Assembly (NCBI GenBank): GCA_905182995.1
Contig: CAJJDP010000139.1
Location: 11,396-75,395, forward strand
DNA length: 64,000 nucleotides
DNA from: Paramecium octaurelia
Lineage: Eukaryota > Ciliophora > Oligohymenophorea > Peniculida > Parameciidae
Direction of reading: 5' to 3'
In this document: piece by piece, positions 52,701 through 64,000 of the stretch
How positions within the stretch are numbered: the stretch's first letter is position 1
Layout: each line of letters opens with the position of its first letter
Made by a program: the position numbers and the translations under genes
Notes under the pieces: generated by a model
Database searches by the model: none
What the model was told of the DNA's origin: nothing
What the model saw: only the letters and a program-made list of their open reading frames with translations

Positions 52701-54517
52701 AACCCTGTCCCTTAATGATCCATAATTAAGATCATGTAATGTAATTACGTAGTTAGTAAATCAACCTAGTAATTTCTTTAAATCTTTATTAATGCATTAT
52801 CTGATATTGCATTATAGTTAATAATCCTGTAAGCTTACATAAAATTATTTAAGATTTCAGCACAGTAAAATGAATATATAGATTGCATTTTCTTACTTGG
52901 GAATTCTTAAAATAAATGCTGTAGTTCATTTTCCATAAAGTTTATTCTTCTGATCAGATCTAAGCATTGATTTAAGAATCTTTCTGGATTCAACCTTTTA
53001 GTTGAAGACATTATCATAAAAATATCTTTCTTTCTGTTGATAATATTAGTGATATTTTGTTTCAATTATTGATGTTGTTCCTCGACTTTCATGAACAATT
53101 GCACACTTTGACTTAATTGAGTCTTTTAGATTACATTTCCAAAACTAAAACTCGCAATTAAATTTTATTTAGCTATCTCTAATATAATGCTTATTTTTAT
53201 TTGGTTAATGTAGCTGATATGATTTAAGGAGATCTTTTCAAGTCTATGGATCATATCCGAGTTGCTCTTCTTCTTATAGACATTCTAATTCTCTTCAACC
53301 GTCAATGAATAAGTAGTTTGTTCACTGAAGATATTTTACTGGTCACTCATTGAATGAACGCTTTATTTGAGCAATAATATGTTAGTTTGTTGATACGCTT
53401 TGACTGATTAGTTAATTGCGATTAGACTCTGGATGTAAAATAAGCAGAAGAATCCCTTAAGTCCTTAATCAGTTAATTTATTGATGGATTTGCCAAAATC
53501 TAAGATTAATTGCCTCAAGTATAGTTGTTTTAATTTAATTTCATTTTCAGATCCTTACTTTTTACATGCACATAATTTATCTAGGCAATTATTCTTATGA
53601 TGAAATAAAAATAAGGAGAGAGTGAATTATTACACTCGATTCAATTGATTCTTGGATGAAAATACGGTGATTAGATATTATTGTGTTTGAGTTGATTGAT
53701 TTTCTGGGAGTCTTACAAGGAGATGGAAATCTTTCTTTTTTGTTATTGATTAACTCAATGCTATGGTTAGACTGGGAATTATGATAATTATGATTATTAA
53801 ATTTTGCTTTTCTTCTATAAAATTATTCCCAATTAAAATGGTGGAAATTGATATAAATGCTACATTCAAATTGATTAAGTAATCTTGTATGTAGCTAACG
53901 TATTGATATTTTTTTAATAATTAATTTAATTTAAATACTGATTAAAATAGAAATAAAACAACAATTAGATAATTCTTAACCTTTGTTTCTAAGGTCAAGC
54001 AGTCGATTATCACCATAAAGTATATTAGAAACGTGTAAAAGTAATCCAGTCCTTGAAATATGAGCACTTTAAAATTGAACAAATGTAAGGTAATAGCCTC
54101 TTTCACGAACATTAAGTATAATAATTGAATCCACAATATGAGGACCAGGGTCAACATTGAAAACAGCGTGTTAATAAACTCTATAGCTCCGAAGAAGTCC
54201 TTACTAATGTTTATTTGAATTGAATAACACACCAATTGAATGCAGGGTATGCATAGTAGTTTGTCAAAAATTGATAAAAACACTAAACTAAAACTATGAA
54301 AAATAAGTTTAATATTATTGCTTTTCATAACGTATTCCATTATGCTTTTTGATGACTGGTTTGAAAATAAAAAAAAAGTGATCAATTAGTGGAATATATA
54401 TAAGGAGATCAAACCTAATGGAATTATGTACGAATAGTAAAAAAAGTTATCTTCAAAAATTAACTTATAAGGCCTTGAAATCATCGAAAGAAAATTCAAA
54501 CCGTAATCAATATTCAT
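49724..54517 (-). CDS. Large multi-pass membrane protein (ciliate family)
   Basis: About 1,550 codons. The N-terminal third has many hydrophobic segments (YYSYIIPLGLISLYIFHQLI; LIFHSFSLVFLSIFDKLLCI; LVLILWIQLLYLMFV). A cytosolic region follows with HHKNNCLDKLCACKK, a His/Cys cluster, and long helical stretches. The last part has single membrane segments (WILLCLRCTYLILLFQL; LGSFILYSTLFCVFFIYSF). This layout resembles the large ciliate proteins related to Dictyostelium 'tiny macrocysts' (Tmc) proteins, sometimes with PAS domains; I see no definite PAS domain. The start MNIDYGLNFLSM keeps the first membrane segment. Introns were only partly placed, and the C-terminal end may be longer. Confidence 0.6.
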
Positions 54518-55300
54518 TAATGGTAATTGAAGTAATTCTTGGTTTAAATTTAAAACAACAACTCCAAATATCTAAAATTCTGAAATCAAATGAATCAAAT
54601 ACAACCACAATTTGCTAAACTTAATAAAATGTATTTCAAGTAAAATGTGGTAACTTGCAACATAATAGTTAAAGTTTTTCAATTATTTAAACTGCTTCAT
54701 GTCCTAAAATATGGCTTAGCTAGTTATTTTATAATCTAATTTAATTTTATATAAATTTCAATCCACAAATGAGCACCAAAACCAAGAATTCATAATTTCT
54801 AATTTCTGAATTATCTTCTATTTCTCTTTTTAATTCCGACTCAGATTAATTTGAATTTCTTGTATGAAATAATAATTTAGATGAAAAAATGAGGTTTATA
54901 TTAGTTTTAGTAATATTTTAATCATCAATCAATGATTATAATTTAAATTCATGCACTCAAGCATATCTTGCATAGTAGTTCACTTTTATCAAGAACAATA
55001 AAGTAATGAAATCCACTTTACAACATAAATATCGAAAAAGCAAAGAAATTTCAATTGCAATTCATGATTTTGAAAATGGATAAAAGAGATCAGAAAGTAG
55101 AGGATTGTCTTTCTTATTTGGAGAATGAGAATTCTATAAGCCAGTCATATGACTATGCATTGAAAAAATTAAAATTTAAACTTATGATATTGTTAATCAA
55201 AAAAGATAAATGAAAAACGACATCGAATTGAGGTCGCAAATAAATGTATGAAGGTGATTGATCATCAATAATAGAAAGGTATGGAAAATGGATTTATCAT
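54518..55300. other. AT-rich spacer
   Basis: No supported gene. A 45-codon frame at about 55009-55130 (MKSTLQHKYRKSKE) is too short to trust. Confidence 0.4.
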
Positions 55301-55820
55301 ATGAAGACAAATAAATCAATTCTGCTATTTATTATTTTTAAAAAGGATAATTTAGAGGGGCTATAGAAAGAAAATTTTTTGGTTGATGTAGATAGCCCTT
55401 CGACTACAACCCTGGGAATAGAGCTCTAATAAATGCGCAACTAAAATGATATTTTACAATAACTTTCAAGCTTAAATCAAATACACTTAAAGGTTCATTG
55501 GATCTAAACTTAGGAATCTAAAATCATTAAGTATGTGGTCATTTTCTTATAATATATCTGGATACCAATAATTTGAGATGTTTATGTGTGCAGATTACGT
55601 TATCAAATATGTTGAGAATACGTTTCACACATGTTGCATTGATTATTAATAGAGAGTGAAACTCGAAAATGGATAGTAAATCCACTGTTCGGGGTGTCAT
55701 AATCAATAGTAAATATCCATATTGCATATAGTGTTAATGAGTATTATTCTTCAAAAATAAATTTAAATTAATTTTATTATATAAATAATTCATTATGTTA
55801 AATCAACAAGATTAATTTGA
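55301..55820 (+). CDS. Possible small secreted cysteine-containing protein
   Basis: Start MKTNKSILLFIIF resembles a signal peptide. A 34-nt intron (about 55389-55422) joins it to a frame with six or more Cys residues (FEMFMCADYVIKY, NTFHTCCIDY, IHCSGCHNQ). The predicted stop overlaps the next gene by 26 bases, so the 3' end is probably wrong. The opposite strand also has an open frame here. I do not recognise a family. Confidence 0.3.
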
Positions 55821-58800
55821 GTTGGATTTCAATCTATCATATTCGTTGGATTAGAACTAGGATTTTTACAAATTGCCGAATTAAATTTCGTGTAATTTTC
55901 AAGGTTAAAGAACAAACTTAAATGTAATGTATAACTAAACTTTAGATTGATTCAAAAGTAAAATAATTGCCTCAAGATGTTCAAGACTCCACATAATAAA
56001 GTGCCATAGCGTTGTCGCAGTACTTAAAGATTTGGGATGTCGATCATCAACAAATTGATTACTTCTATCCATTTTAACTTCCTCCGTCCTCGTTTATGGG
56101 GAACTGCCAAATATTTCCTCATAGGCCCGACTTATTATAGGTTGATCAAGAAATTATGATTAGAACGAATACCATTAAGTGTAGGATCTGAGCAATACAT
56201 AAATCTCCCAGATTTTCCAGTCGGGTACATTTGAAATACAATCGATGCAATTTCAAATCCCGTATGTTTGGCAAATATCCTCATTCATAGTCAAAGGTAA
56301 TTGAATCTTTTGAATAAAGGACGACAAAACATTACCAAAAGTTATTTTTCAGATATTGGGATGGCATACCACATTTACAAATTTGAGAAAAACTCAATCT
56401 ACAATGAGAGAGATAGCATGGGTAGAGAATGTACTATTCGTTGTTCGATTTACAATATCTTCTCTGTAAGATATGCATTTAAAATAGAAATTAACATTAT
56501 ATCTAAGTTTACTAATTGGATTTCGAGAAACCTATATAGATATTGACATCCATTAATTAAAAAATTAAATCGAAGCTAAAAGGTAGATTGAATTGAAATA
56601 ATCGGATTACTACAAGAGATAACTATATGAATATTTGTAATTTGAGAACAATGAATAGTCCAGAACTGCTGCAGAAAGTTAGTTGACCAAATTAACGCTC
56701 ATTTAATCTGAATTCAGAGATCATCAACAAGGATTGAAATTATCAATTCAAAATTAATTCGACTATTTAGTTGAGTAATTTGGGCACAATCAAAAATTCG
56801 ATGACCATGAAGAACAGAAAGAATACTTAGATAATATCAACGAATAAATTAAGCTATTAGAAAGAGATTATCTAAAGGAATACGGAATTTAAGTAGATAT
56901 ATAATAGGATGTTAACGAATAAATAAATAATGCAACCAGTATAGCTCAAGTCAAGTTTTGGCAAAGTAAGTTGGGTGATGAATTGCCTTTAGTTAGTAAC
57001 ATTAATGAATTGAATGAATGTGGTCGAGCCTTAAGATACTACCAACAATTATTAGACGTAAGCTCAGTTATTTATTCTTAGAATGAATTGCAGCAATAAA
57101 TGGAGGAATTTGAAAAGAGATTAATTCAAGACCACCCTATACGTGTAAAGTCCTATCATTTTGTTGCTGAATAAAGGGCTCAATATAGAAAGCAGATGAA
57201 GACATAACTTAAAGAGAAATATAGAATCCTATTGGTAGAGGATTTAAAAAAATAAAACATTAAAGAGGTAGAACTATATTTGAACTACCTTCAATAAAAG
57301 GCTCAATTAAAATAGGAATTGCAATTATTGATTGAAAAGACTGAAAAGGAATCCTAAAGAATTAACATTACAATCTAAGTGTAATAATATCAAAATACTT
57401 TAATTAGAACTCGTAGATGTTTCCCTCCTTATAATATTATCAAAACTGGAGATTACTACAGTTTAGAACGAACGAGGAGTTATTCAGTAGATTCAAGTTT
57501 TCCCTTTTGGAAGTTTTATCTGATGATAGTGAGATACTTTGCTTGGACAGCCAATGTGACCTTTTGGTTATTCGCAAATGGCATCTCGGGACCTTTGGGA
57601 ATTAGAGCGTTAGTTTAATGCAAGTATAATATTTAATCATTCAGTGTTTTCTATCCAGATGTGTAAATTAATGAGAGAACTGGGGTAGTGAGCAGATCAA
57701 ACTATTCGGTCACTCCAGTAGTGGTTCAGATGGGTAATGTGTGTAAAGGCATGAGTCGATCAAGAAGAGAATTTGAAGCATCTCCTGACACAGGGTTCTT
57801 TGGTAAGAACTGTGCTCGTTTTTGTAATTACATTGAAGTTTACTTTTTCCGTTTTTTGATTGTTGGAATCCTTGGAGTTTTAATATTTATCCCTGCATTG
57901 ATTATTGCTAATTTTGTCATCTCTTTAGTCTTAGCCTTAACAGCTTGGGCTTGGATACCAATTGTATTAATAATCAGGTTCGTATTATATGATTAATAAA
58001 ATTAGTTATCTATTTTAACTGTTGATTTTTGATTATGATTGTTCAGAAAGACATCATTGGAATATCTTATCAACACCAATTTGGCTCCCTTTATTTTTTA
58101 ATACTTTTGATTTCATAGTAAAAGGTGTCGTAAATTTTATATGGAATTTGCTAATTTGTTTTATCATTCTACCTATAAGCAGCATATTTATGGTTATATT
58201 TGGACACTTAAGATATATATTTAGATCCATATATGACGTTTTAATGATATTGGTATCAAAATATAATAACAGATTAGTTTGTTAAATGTTTAGGTAGAGT
58301 TCCTGCCACGGAAAATTGGTTGGCCTGGAAGGTATCTGGTCCTGGAATATCTAGATAATATTACTTTACAGTAGAGATTTAATTAAATTATGTTAGATAA
58401 AAAATGAAGAAGCGTTGATATTGGTTGCAGGAGAATTAGAAAAGTGCATATTGAAAGAATATCAGAGGAGGGTTGAAGAAGAAATTAATGGTCCTTAAAA
58501 GTAAGTATAATCAGTCATGAATAACTTTTTCTCTGTTTTTGGGGTAATTGAAATTCTATTTAAAATCTAGGCTTCTTATAGTTTTCATGATAGAGGGTGC
58601 GATAAATTGATACAAAGTTTAAATTAATAGATCAGTTAGAGAATTTCAATTTTACCAAACATTTCTAATAATATTAGATTTAATGAATCTGAATTAGCCA
58701 TCATTAGAATGCTTATTAAGCAACTTATTAAAAATTAGATAGCATTGAAGGACATGAAGAATTATATTTGGAAACACTATTAAGTTTAAAAGGGAGATTA

Positions 58801-59398
58801 CAATGAGTTGACATCAGAATTATTGAAAAAATGCTTTGGTCATTAGGTTTTATCACCTTTAGAAGATATAGATTTAAGATTTTCATTAGTATTCAATATA
58901 TATAATAAAACAGTAAACAGATGAGAATTACAGCATATCAAAAAAGATATCCAAGGCTTTGGAAGGACAAGTAAATTTGAATTAACCAACAAACTTCGTT
59001 GTAAAATCAAGTAGTGTTTCAAAGAAATCAATAATTGTAAAACAGTTTTTAGAGTTTTCTGGAGTAAATATAAATATATATACCTAGACTATCCAAGAAG
59101 TATGGGGATGTTAATCTACATATCAAAATTGGTCAACATTGTCAGACAAGTCTAAAAGATTTTTCATCAACTATTGTTTAAGGGTTAATTAGGATGCATG
59201 AATAAAATGTTATAAAAAAATGTATAAAAATTATGAAATTTCTATTTATTTTTTTAGAGCTTATTGTTATTAATCACTTTTTAATTTTTAATTACATTAA
59301 ATTTAGCATTTCAAATTATCTCTAAAACAACCATAAAAAATGATTAAGAATTAGTAAGTGGATAGATATATTCGATTTATAAAATTCTATAATTGTGA
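55795..59398 (+). CDS. Coiled-coil multi-pass membrane protein, unknown
   Basis: About 1,120 residues. N-terminal polar region with several short introns (22, 33, 23 and 22 nt). Next comes a hydrophobic stretch (LNLTLYLSLLIGF region), then about 300 residues of Gln/Glu/Lys-rich helix predicted to form a coiled coil (LIQSEFRDHQQGL; QYRKQMKTQLKEKYRILL). After this, aromatic membrane segments: FWKFYLMIVRYFAWTANVTF, FFRFLIVGILGVLIFIPALI, VLALTAWAWIPIVLIIRFVL, and, after a 28-nt intron, TPIWLPLFFNTFDFIVKGVV. DTGFFGKNCARFCNYIEVYF is a striking Cys-containing motif. A final hydrophobic tail follows another intron near 59230. It looks like a ciliate-specific family; I cannot name it. Confidence 0.65.
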
Positions 59399-59531
59399 GA
59401 TAACCAGAATATAATTTAGTTATTTAATTAATCAATAATTATTTTTATTTATATTTATAACCAAAGTGAACTGCAAGTGATGGGAAATGTAAGGATTAAG
59501 AAATTATTTGTGTTTCAAATGAATAATAAAA

Positions 59532-60495
59532 TCAATAATCATACTTCACCTTTTCTTCCAATTTTGCTCTTTTGGTATTTACTAATCCAATATATTCACA
59601 CATCTAAATAAATGAGCAGGTTGGGTTAATCATCCACCATTCATTCTTAGAGGCTCTCCAATCTCTTGGATATTCGTGATGCCAGTTATGCCATCCTTCA
59701 CCCAAGGTAATCAAAGAGACAAAGATGTTATCTCTTGGTTCAATTCTTGGATTCCACTTTCTACTTCCATAAAAATGACAGATTGAATTAACACACCTAA
59801 ATTATTAAATTAAGGAATACCATGTTGCATTCAATGTGAAGATGTATTTTCCGAAGCCTAAGAACAAAAGACTGAAGAACCACTTGTCGCTTATTATCAA
59901 ACCAGTCAAGGTTGGAATGATGAATGCCCAAAGGAAAGCCATTTTATAATAATGTCTCTTTTGGAACATCACAACGGAATCGGCTTTCAAATCAGATAAA
60001 TCGAGCTTCATTCCTTCTTCTACCAACTCCTTGCTCTTATTTTTCAATAACCATCCGCAATGAGAGAAAAATATGCCTAATTATGAATTGTGTGGATCCA
60101 ATGGTGTATCCTTTAATTAAATTAAGTTCATACACTAAATTTGTGGTGAAGTCTGTGATCTCTGCTCCAATGCCAAATACTTCCTTAGAAACAATTCGAA
60201 TTCATAAACATCAAGAAAACTCTAATTGGCCATGATGCTTTATATGATTTATGTGCCCATAATCTGTGAGCTCCACCTGTGATTCCTAATCCTGTAAGGC
60301 AATGCCAGATTAAGAAGGCCTAAATTTAATGAAAATAGTTACAAGGTAGTATTTATAAAACAATTCTGACTCCAAAAAGAAGCTCCAAATTATACCGATC
60401 ACACCCAAAACATGACAGTATAACAACCATCCTGACTCTATTAGTTTAATATCTTTTTTATCACAGTACTTGACTATGGGCTCAAATATTTACAT
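59532..60495 (-). CDS. Delta-9 acyl-CoA desaturase
   Basis: Introduces the first double bond into saturated acyl-CoA in the endoplasmic reticulum, using a di-iron centre. All three histidine boxes are present: GGAHRLWAHKSYKA (HRxWAH type), DHRLHHKF (HRxHHKF) and GEGWHNWHHEYPRDW (GxHNxHHxxP). Two hydrophobic pairs flank them (VLGVIGIIWSFFLES; MAFLWAFIIPTLTGLII). About 295 residues, within the usual range for stearoyl-CoA desaturases. Three introns of 23-24 nt. No cytochrome b5 domain is fused. The start MQIFEPIVKYCDKK is the first ATG before membrane segment 1. Confidence 0.9.
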
Positions 60496-61127
60496 AAATA
60501 TTATATTTTATTAGATTCTTTATTATCCCCCTTGCTTATAAACCAAGGAATGACGTATAATTATTAAAATATTTAGAAAATAATTTATTCCAATAAAAAT
60601 ATAAATCATTGGATAATTATAGCATTTTTATTATTATAATAATAGAATTCTCCATCTTAATTACTTTGCCGACTAAATTTAACAATAACCAAAACAAATT
60701 TAAGTTGAATAATATTTATCATAAAATTAGCTAATTTAAGATATTGTTCAATTGCACAATCCTGTTGTCTTCTCCACATTTTATGGAACAAACTAGGTTG
60801 CAAATATTTGAAATTCACCATAACAATATTCAAAAAGTAACTAGAATTTTCATAATTATTAGACGGTAATTGTAAAATATCGATTTACAAGCTAGGATTT
60901 TAGATATAACTTATTAAATTTATCTTAATGTTGATGAACTTAATCATAAAGGATGGAATGCTAATAAATAGTAAGTTTTTAAGAAACAATAAGACTTATT
61001 TGATCATGTATCATATTTTTAAATCTTGAAATTATAATAACATTTTAAATATAATTACTATGATAATGGATATACTATGTAGAAATAGAGTCAGATTTTA
61101 GTATATAATTAATAGAATATCAAAATA
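60496..61127. other. AT-rich spacer
   Basis: Holds the desaturase promoter and the 3' end region of the kinase gene. No gene seen. Confidence 0.4.
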
Positions 61128-62517
61128 TCAGTTTACAAATCGAATATGTATAAAATCATTATTGAAACCATTAATCTTTTATTATCTAATGTTACAGATG
61201 AAATCAGTACTTCCTTTGTATTGCATCTCTCATACGACCTAACTCTCAACATATTATTAATTAGTCTCTAGGCCTATTAAGATATTCCATTGGATGAGAA
61301 GATGCCTGTTTTGATTTTTGAAAACAAGTCTTTTTGTTCCTTACCTTGAAAAGGAAACTTCCCATGTAACATCACATATAGTAAGATTCCTAATGACCAG
61401 ATATCAGCAGGTTTTCCATAATCAATTTTTAAGATAATCTCTGGGGCCATGTATCTAGTAATTTTAAGAAAGTGATTACGAAGGAGTTCCACAAAATGAA
61501 GTAGTTTTATGTTCAATGAACGAGCTGAAACCGAAGTCAATGAGTTTAATTTTGTTGTCTTTGATCAATATATTTTCCAATTTGATATCCCGATGTATCT
61601 ACCCTTAGATATATAATAAGTACGATGTTTTTAGAATGGCAATAGTCAATAGCTTTAACAACTTAGAGAAAGATATTCTTGGCCTCAGTTTCTGGGATCT
61701 ATTTATTTGGTTGTTATTTAAGATATGCTCTTAATGACAATGGACCAACATATTCCATAACTAATTGCACTTGGGTCTGAATATTAAAAGATATACATCA
61801 GTGTAAATTACGTCAAGCAACTGAACAATGTTGGGATGTTACAATGATGACAGAATTTAAATTTCCTTCCTTATGTATTCTTTTTTTGAAATAATTTTTA
61901 TCCTTTCGTAAATCTTTATTGCTACTTGCTATCCATTTAATAAATTTAAGCCCACCTTAACAATTCCGTAACTGCCTTATCCAATCTGTTCTTGTATAAG
62001 GTAGTTTTGTATGTTATTTGAGAAATGCTATGAAGGTATTGTATATCCACCTGCAGTTTATGGTCTTCTTTTTTTTCTAGATGTTCTATTTAATTAACTA
62101 TTAGCCAATTCTTGTAGCAACTCAATTGATTTGTTATCCATTTCTTAACTGATTAATGGTTATTAATTTCTCTTGATGGGACTTCTGATTCGAATTACTG
62201 TTGATCTATTTGTTGGTTGTGTTACAATTATTGTTGGTGGTTTATAGGATGCTTTGGGAGAGGGTTTGGTTTGGAAAAAACTTTTTAAAGGCTTCGTGTT
62301 TTATTATCTTGGGGATAAAATTTTTGGTGATTATAATCTCTTTTTGGGTATGAAATTTCTCCTTCTTAAATCTTAACTTGGTTTTTATTAAGTATTTGAA
62401 ATGGCAGTAAGAAGAGGTTACGGATTTTAAAATTATCCAAAGTAAATCCCATTCGAAATTACCTAAGAGGAACGAGTAGTTTTGTTTTGAGAAGATAACC
62501 TTTTCATTAAAAATTAA
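61128..62517 (-). CDS. Ser/Thr protein kinase (CAMK-like)
   Basis: About 430 residues. The N-terminal 145 are Ser/Lys/Pro/Gln-rich and open without a stop from [14 protein letters not shown] to the kinase domain. The kinase domain has all key elements: [51 protein letters not shown] and [20 protein letters not shown]. The FCGTPSYMAPE activation segment resembles AMPK/CAMK kinases. Introns of 20-25 nt follow IYTD, precede the HRD motif and split the CGTPS/YMAPE junction. The C-terminus is short; a 20-nt intron near 61180 gives the end at 61128, otherwise it ends at about 61091. No extra domain seen. Confidence 0.85.
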
Positions 62518-62832
62518 TATTAAATATATTATTGCTTTAGACTTAATCACACCCACTAAAGCAGAAATGACTTATATATATATCCAATTCATTAAGAACA
62601 CTTTAGACTAGGCATTCATTATTTAAAAACCTATTGTAATCATGAACATTATTCCATTAATAAATTCCTAAGTTTGAAATTAAGAGTTTAAGAAAACTCA
62701 AGTTTTTACTTACTTAATTTAGATCCGAAGAATTCGATTTCTTTATAATACAGACAATGATTGGCTATCAAATCTATAGGAACTAAATAATATTGTGTGT
62801 GTTTTTTATTCATATTATATATTTCATCCTCT
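62518..62832. other. Short AT-rich spacer
   Basis: Between the kinase start and the 3' end of the next minus-strand gene. Nothing seen. Confidence 0.35.
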
Positions 62833-63094
62833 TCAGTCCTCTGCTGTCATTTCTTGAAGTATGTCCTAAATCGTAACACCAGGGTCCTGCTCTTTGCGAA
62901 CTTTCATCTATGCTTCTGCATGTATCAAGAAATCCTTCAATTTAAGCAATTCAGTATCATTGTCTTATCCAGTGTATTATGTTATTGGATAGGCATTCTC
63001 AGAATTGGCTTGAATGAATTTCTAAATTTATACCTGAACATTAATCTTCATCATAATCCACGAATATCACATTATGAGGATTAGATGTTGTCAT
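62833..63094 (-). CDS. Small acidic protein, unknown
   Basis: About 78 residues after removing one 25-nt intron. Starts MTTSNPHNVIFVDYDED. The C-terminal half looks like an amphipathic helix (LKLKDFLIHAEAQMKVRKEQ) followed by DPGVTIQDILQEMTAED. No membrane segment and no family recognised. Confidence 0.5.
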
Positions 63095-63189
63095 ATTAAT
63101 TTCCTTTCTGATTTTATTGCGAGATTGTACACATGACTATGTGAAAAATAAAATTTACTTTTATCTGTAAAAATTGTGCTTTAATTTGA

Positions 63190-63606
63190 TGCAAAATCGA
63201 TCTATTATTGGAACAGCAAAGTCCTATATTTGAGTCGTATAGATGCTCACATCATAAATCTAGGACACACTCAATAAAAATTGATCCAGATATGGTCTAT
63301 GTTTAATATAAAAATCCTGGGTGACTCCTGAAAGATACCTAGAGAGAAATATGATGAGAATATTACTTGATATTGATTTTATCCCATCCTTGAATTGGAC
63401 TATGACTAGTACAAACGAGAGTCCCTTCCAATCCTATCAATAATCTCAATCTCCCGGTGTAAAAAGAATTGGATCTCGGAATTTAGTGATAACCTCTGAG
63501 TTCTAACCTCGGTTTCGGTCTCAACCTTTTACGTAGAAGCGTAAAAGTCTTATCAATGAATTAGCAGAGCCATGCTAAAATTTTTATGAACATAATTTAA
63601 TTAATA
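63190..63606. other. Coding-like region, strand not decided
   Basis: GC is raised here. On the plus strand, a short exon (MQNRSIIGTAKCSHHKSRTH, with a 22-nt intron) and a frame from about 63310 (TPERYLERNMMRILLDID) both look coding, but I could not join them with a legal intron, and the second runs into the next gene. The minus strand is also open for over 100 codons. A small gene is likely; its structure is open. Confidence 0.3.
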
Positions 63607-63972
63607 ATGTCATAAACAGAACTCATAGAACTACACGAATCCATTCAAGTTTAAAACAAACTCAAACCAATTTTAAAATATAACAACAACACCTATTTAA
63701 CCACTAACCCCAGAATGGATGCAGCTGGCAATCACATTATTAAAGGAGGTAATCACAAGATTTCCTTCTTGCCGATCTCGAATGAACAATCTCTCAACGT
63801 TGTCACTTCCAGCAATATTCGAATCTAGAGTGAGTCTTCCGAATCTGATTAAGAAATTAATGAAAGTAACTCTACCTTACATAAGAAACCCTTTCTAAAT
63901 TTAAAAGGAAAAAACTGTCAACAAACCTCACCACTCACTGTAAATGAATCAAACTGTTGTATAATATTTTGA
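63607..63972 (+). CDS. Small protein ending in a CaaX-like box
   Basis: 121 codons in one exon, from MSQTELIELHESIQVQNKLK to a TGA at 63970-63972. The end is SNCCIIF: Cys-Ile-Ile-Phe fits a CaaX prenylation box (terminal Phe favours geranylgeranylation), and the preceding Cys could be palmitoylated. The middle has an acidic serine cluster (SESSESDQE) that casein kinase II could phosphorylate. No known domain, so a membrane-anchored adaptor is only an inference. Confidence 0.6.
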
Positions 63973-64000
63973 TATGATAATTCTTATTCATTTTTATGTT

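Noticed and set aside
63496-63512. tRNA T-arm-like hairpin (CTGAG, TTCTAAC loop, CTCGG)
   Set aside because: No matching acceptor stem, D-arm or anticodon arm upstream; no other tRNA-like cloverleaf was found in the window.

Overview
The window reads as macronuclear DNA of a ciliate, most likely Paramecium (inference). Base composition is very AT-rich. Every convincing reading frame uses TAA and TAG as glutamine and ends at TGA. Genes are interrupted by introns of about 20-31 nt with GT...AG ends. Genes sit tens to a few hundred bases apart. Standard-code open frames are therefore mostly fragments or shadows, and all models below were read with the ciliate code.

Layout. 1-6200: a doubtful partial frame at the left edge, long AT-rich spacers, a calpain-like protein without the catalytic cysteine (2491-4361), and a small gene end at 5854-6183. 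6199-14571: a UBR-family N-recognin ubiquitin ligase (minus) and an oxysterol-binding-protein relative with a PH domain and a probable START domain (plus). 14720-25965 (minus): an 11 kb frame that runs from a TMEM16/anoctamin core through a kinase-like domain to a long novel C-terminus. 26377-29200 (plus): pterin-4a-carbinolamine dehydratase, an RBM34/Nop12-type two-RRM protein and two tiny proteins starting Met-Gly. 29840-34611: an SNF1/AMPK-like kinase facing a ciliate-specific protein; their 3' halves are present twice, as a 1,352-bp direct duplication around a single N at 33091, most simply an unmerged contig overlap. 34845-42743: a second anoctamin with N-terminal ankyrin repeats, a low-complexity protein, an EF-hand protein, a one-helix membrane protein and a small conserved-looking protein. 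43227-43408: a candidate RNA polymerase III gene with hairpins, a T11 run and a C-rich element. 43574-45426: a damaged or mis-modelled membrane-protein gene. 46362-54517: a three-repeat Myb factor and a large multi-pass protein. 55301-64000: a coiled-coil membrane protein, a delta-9 acyl-CoA desaturase, a Ser/Thr kinase and three small genes, one ending in a CaaX-like Cys-Ile-Ile-Phe.

No operon or pathway cluster is visible. The recurring theme is membrane and calcium biology: two anoctamins of different architecture, a lipid-transfer protein, an EF-hand protein, a calpain relative, a desaturase and several multi-pass proteins. The most notable items are the anoctamin/kinase-like fusion and the candidate structured RNA. 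Function calls rest on motifs read by eye; no database search was possible.
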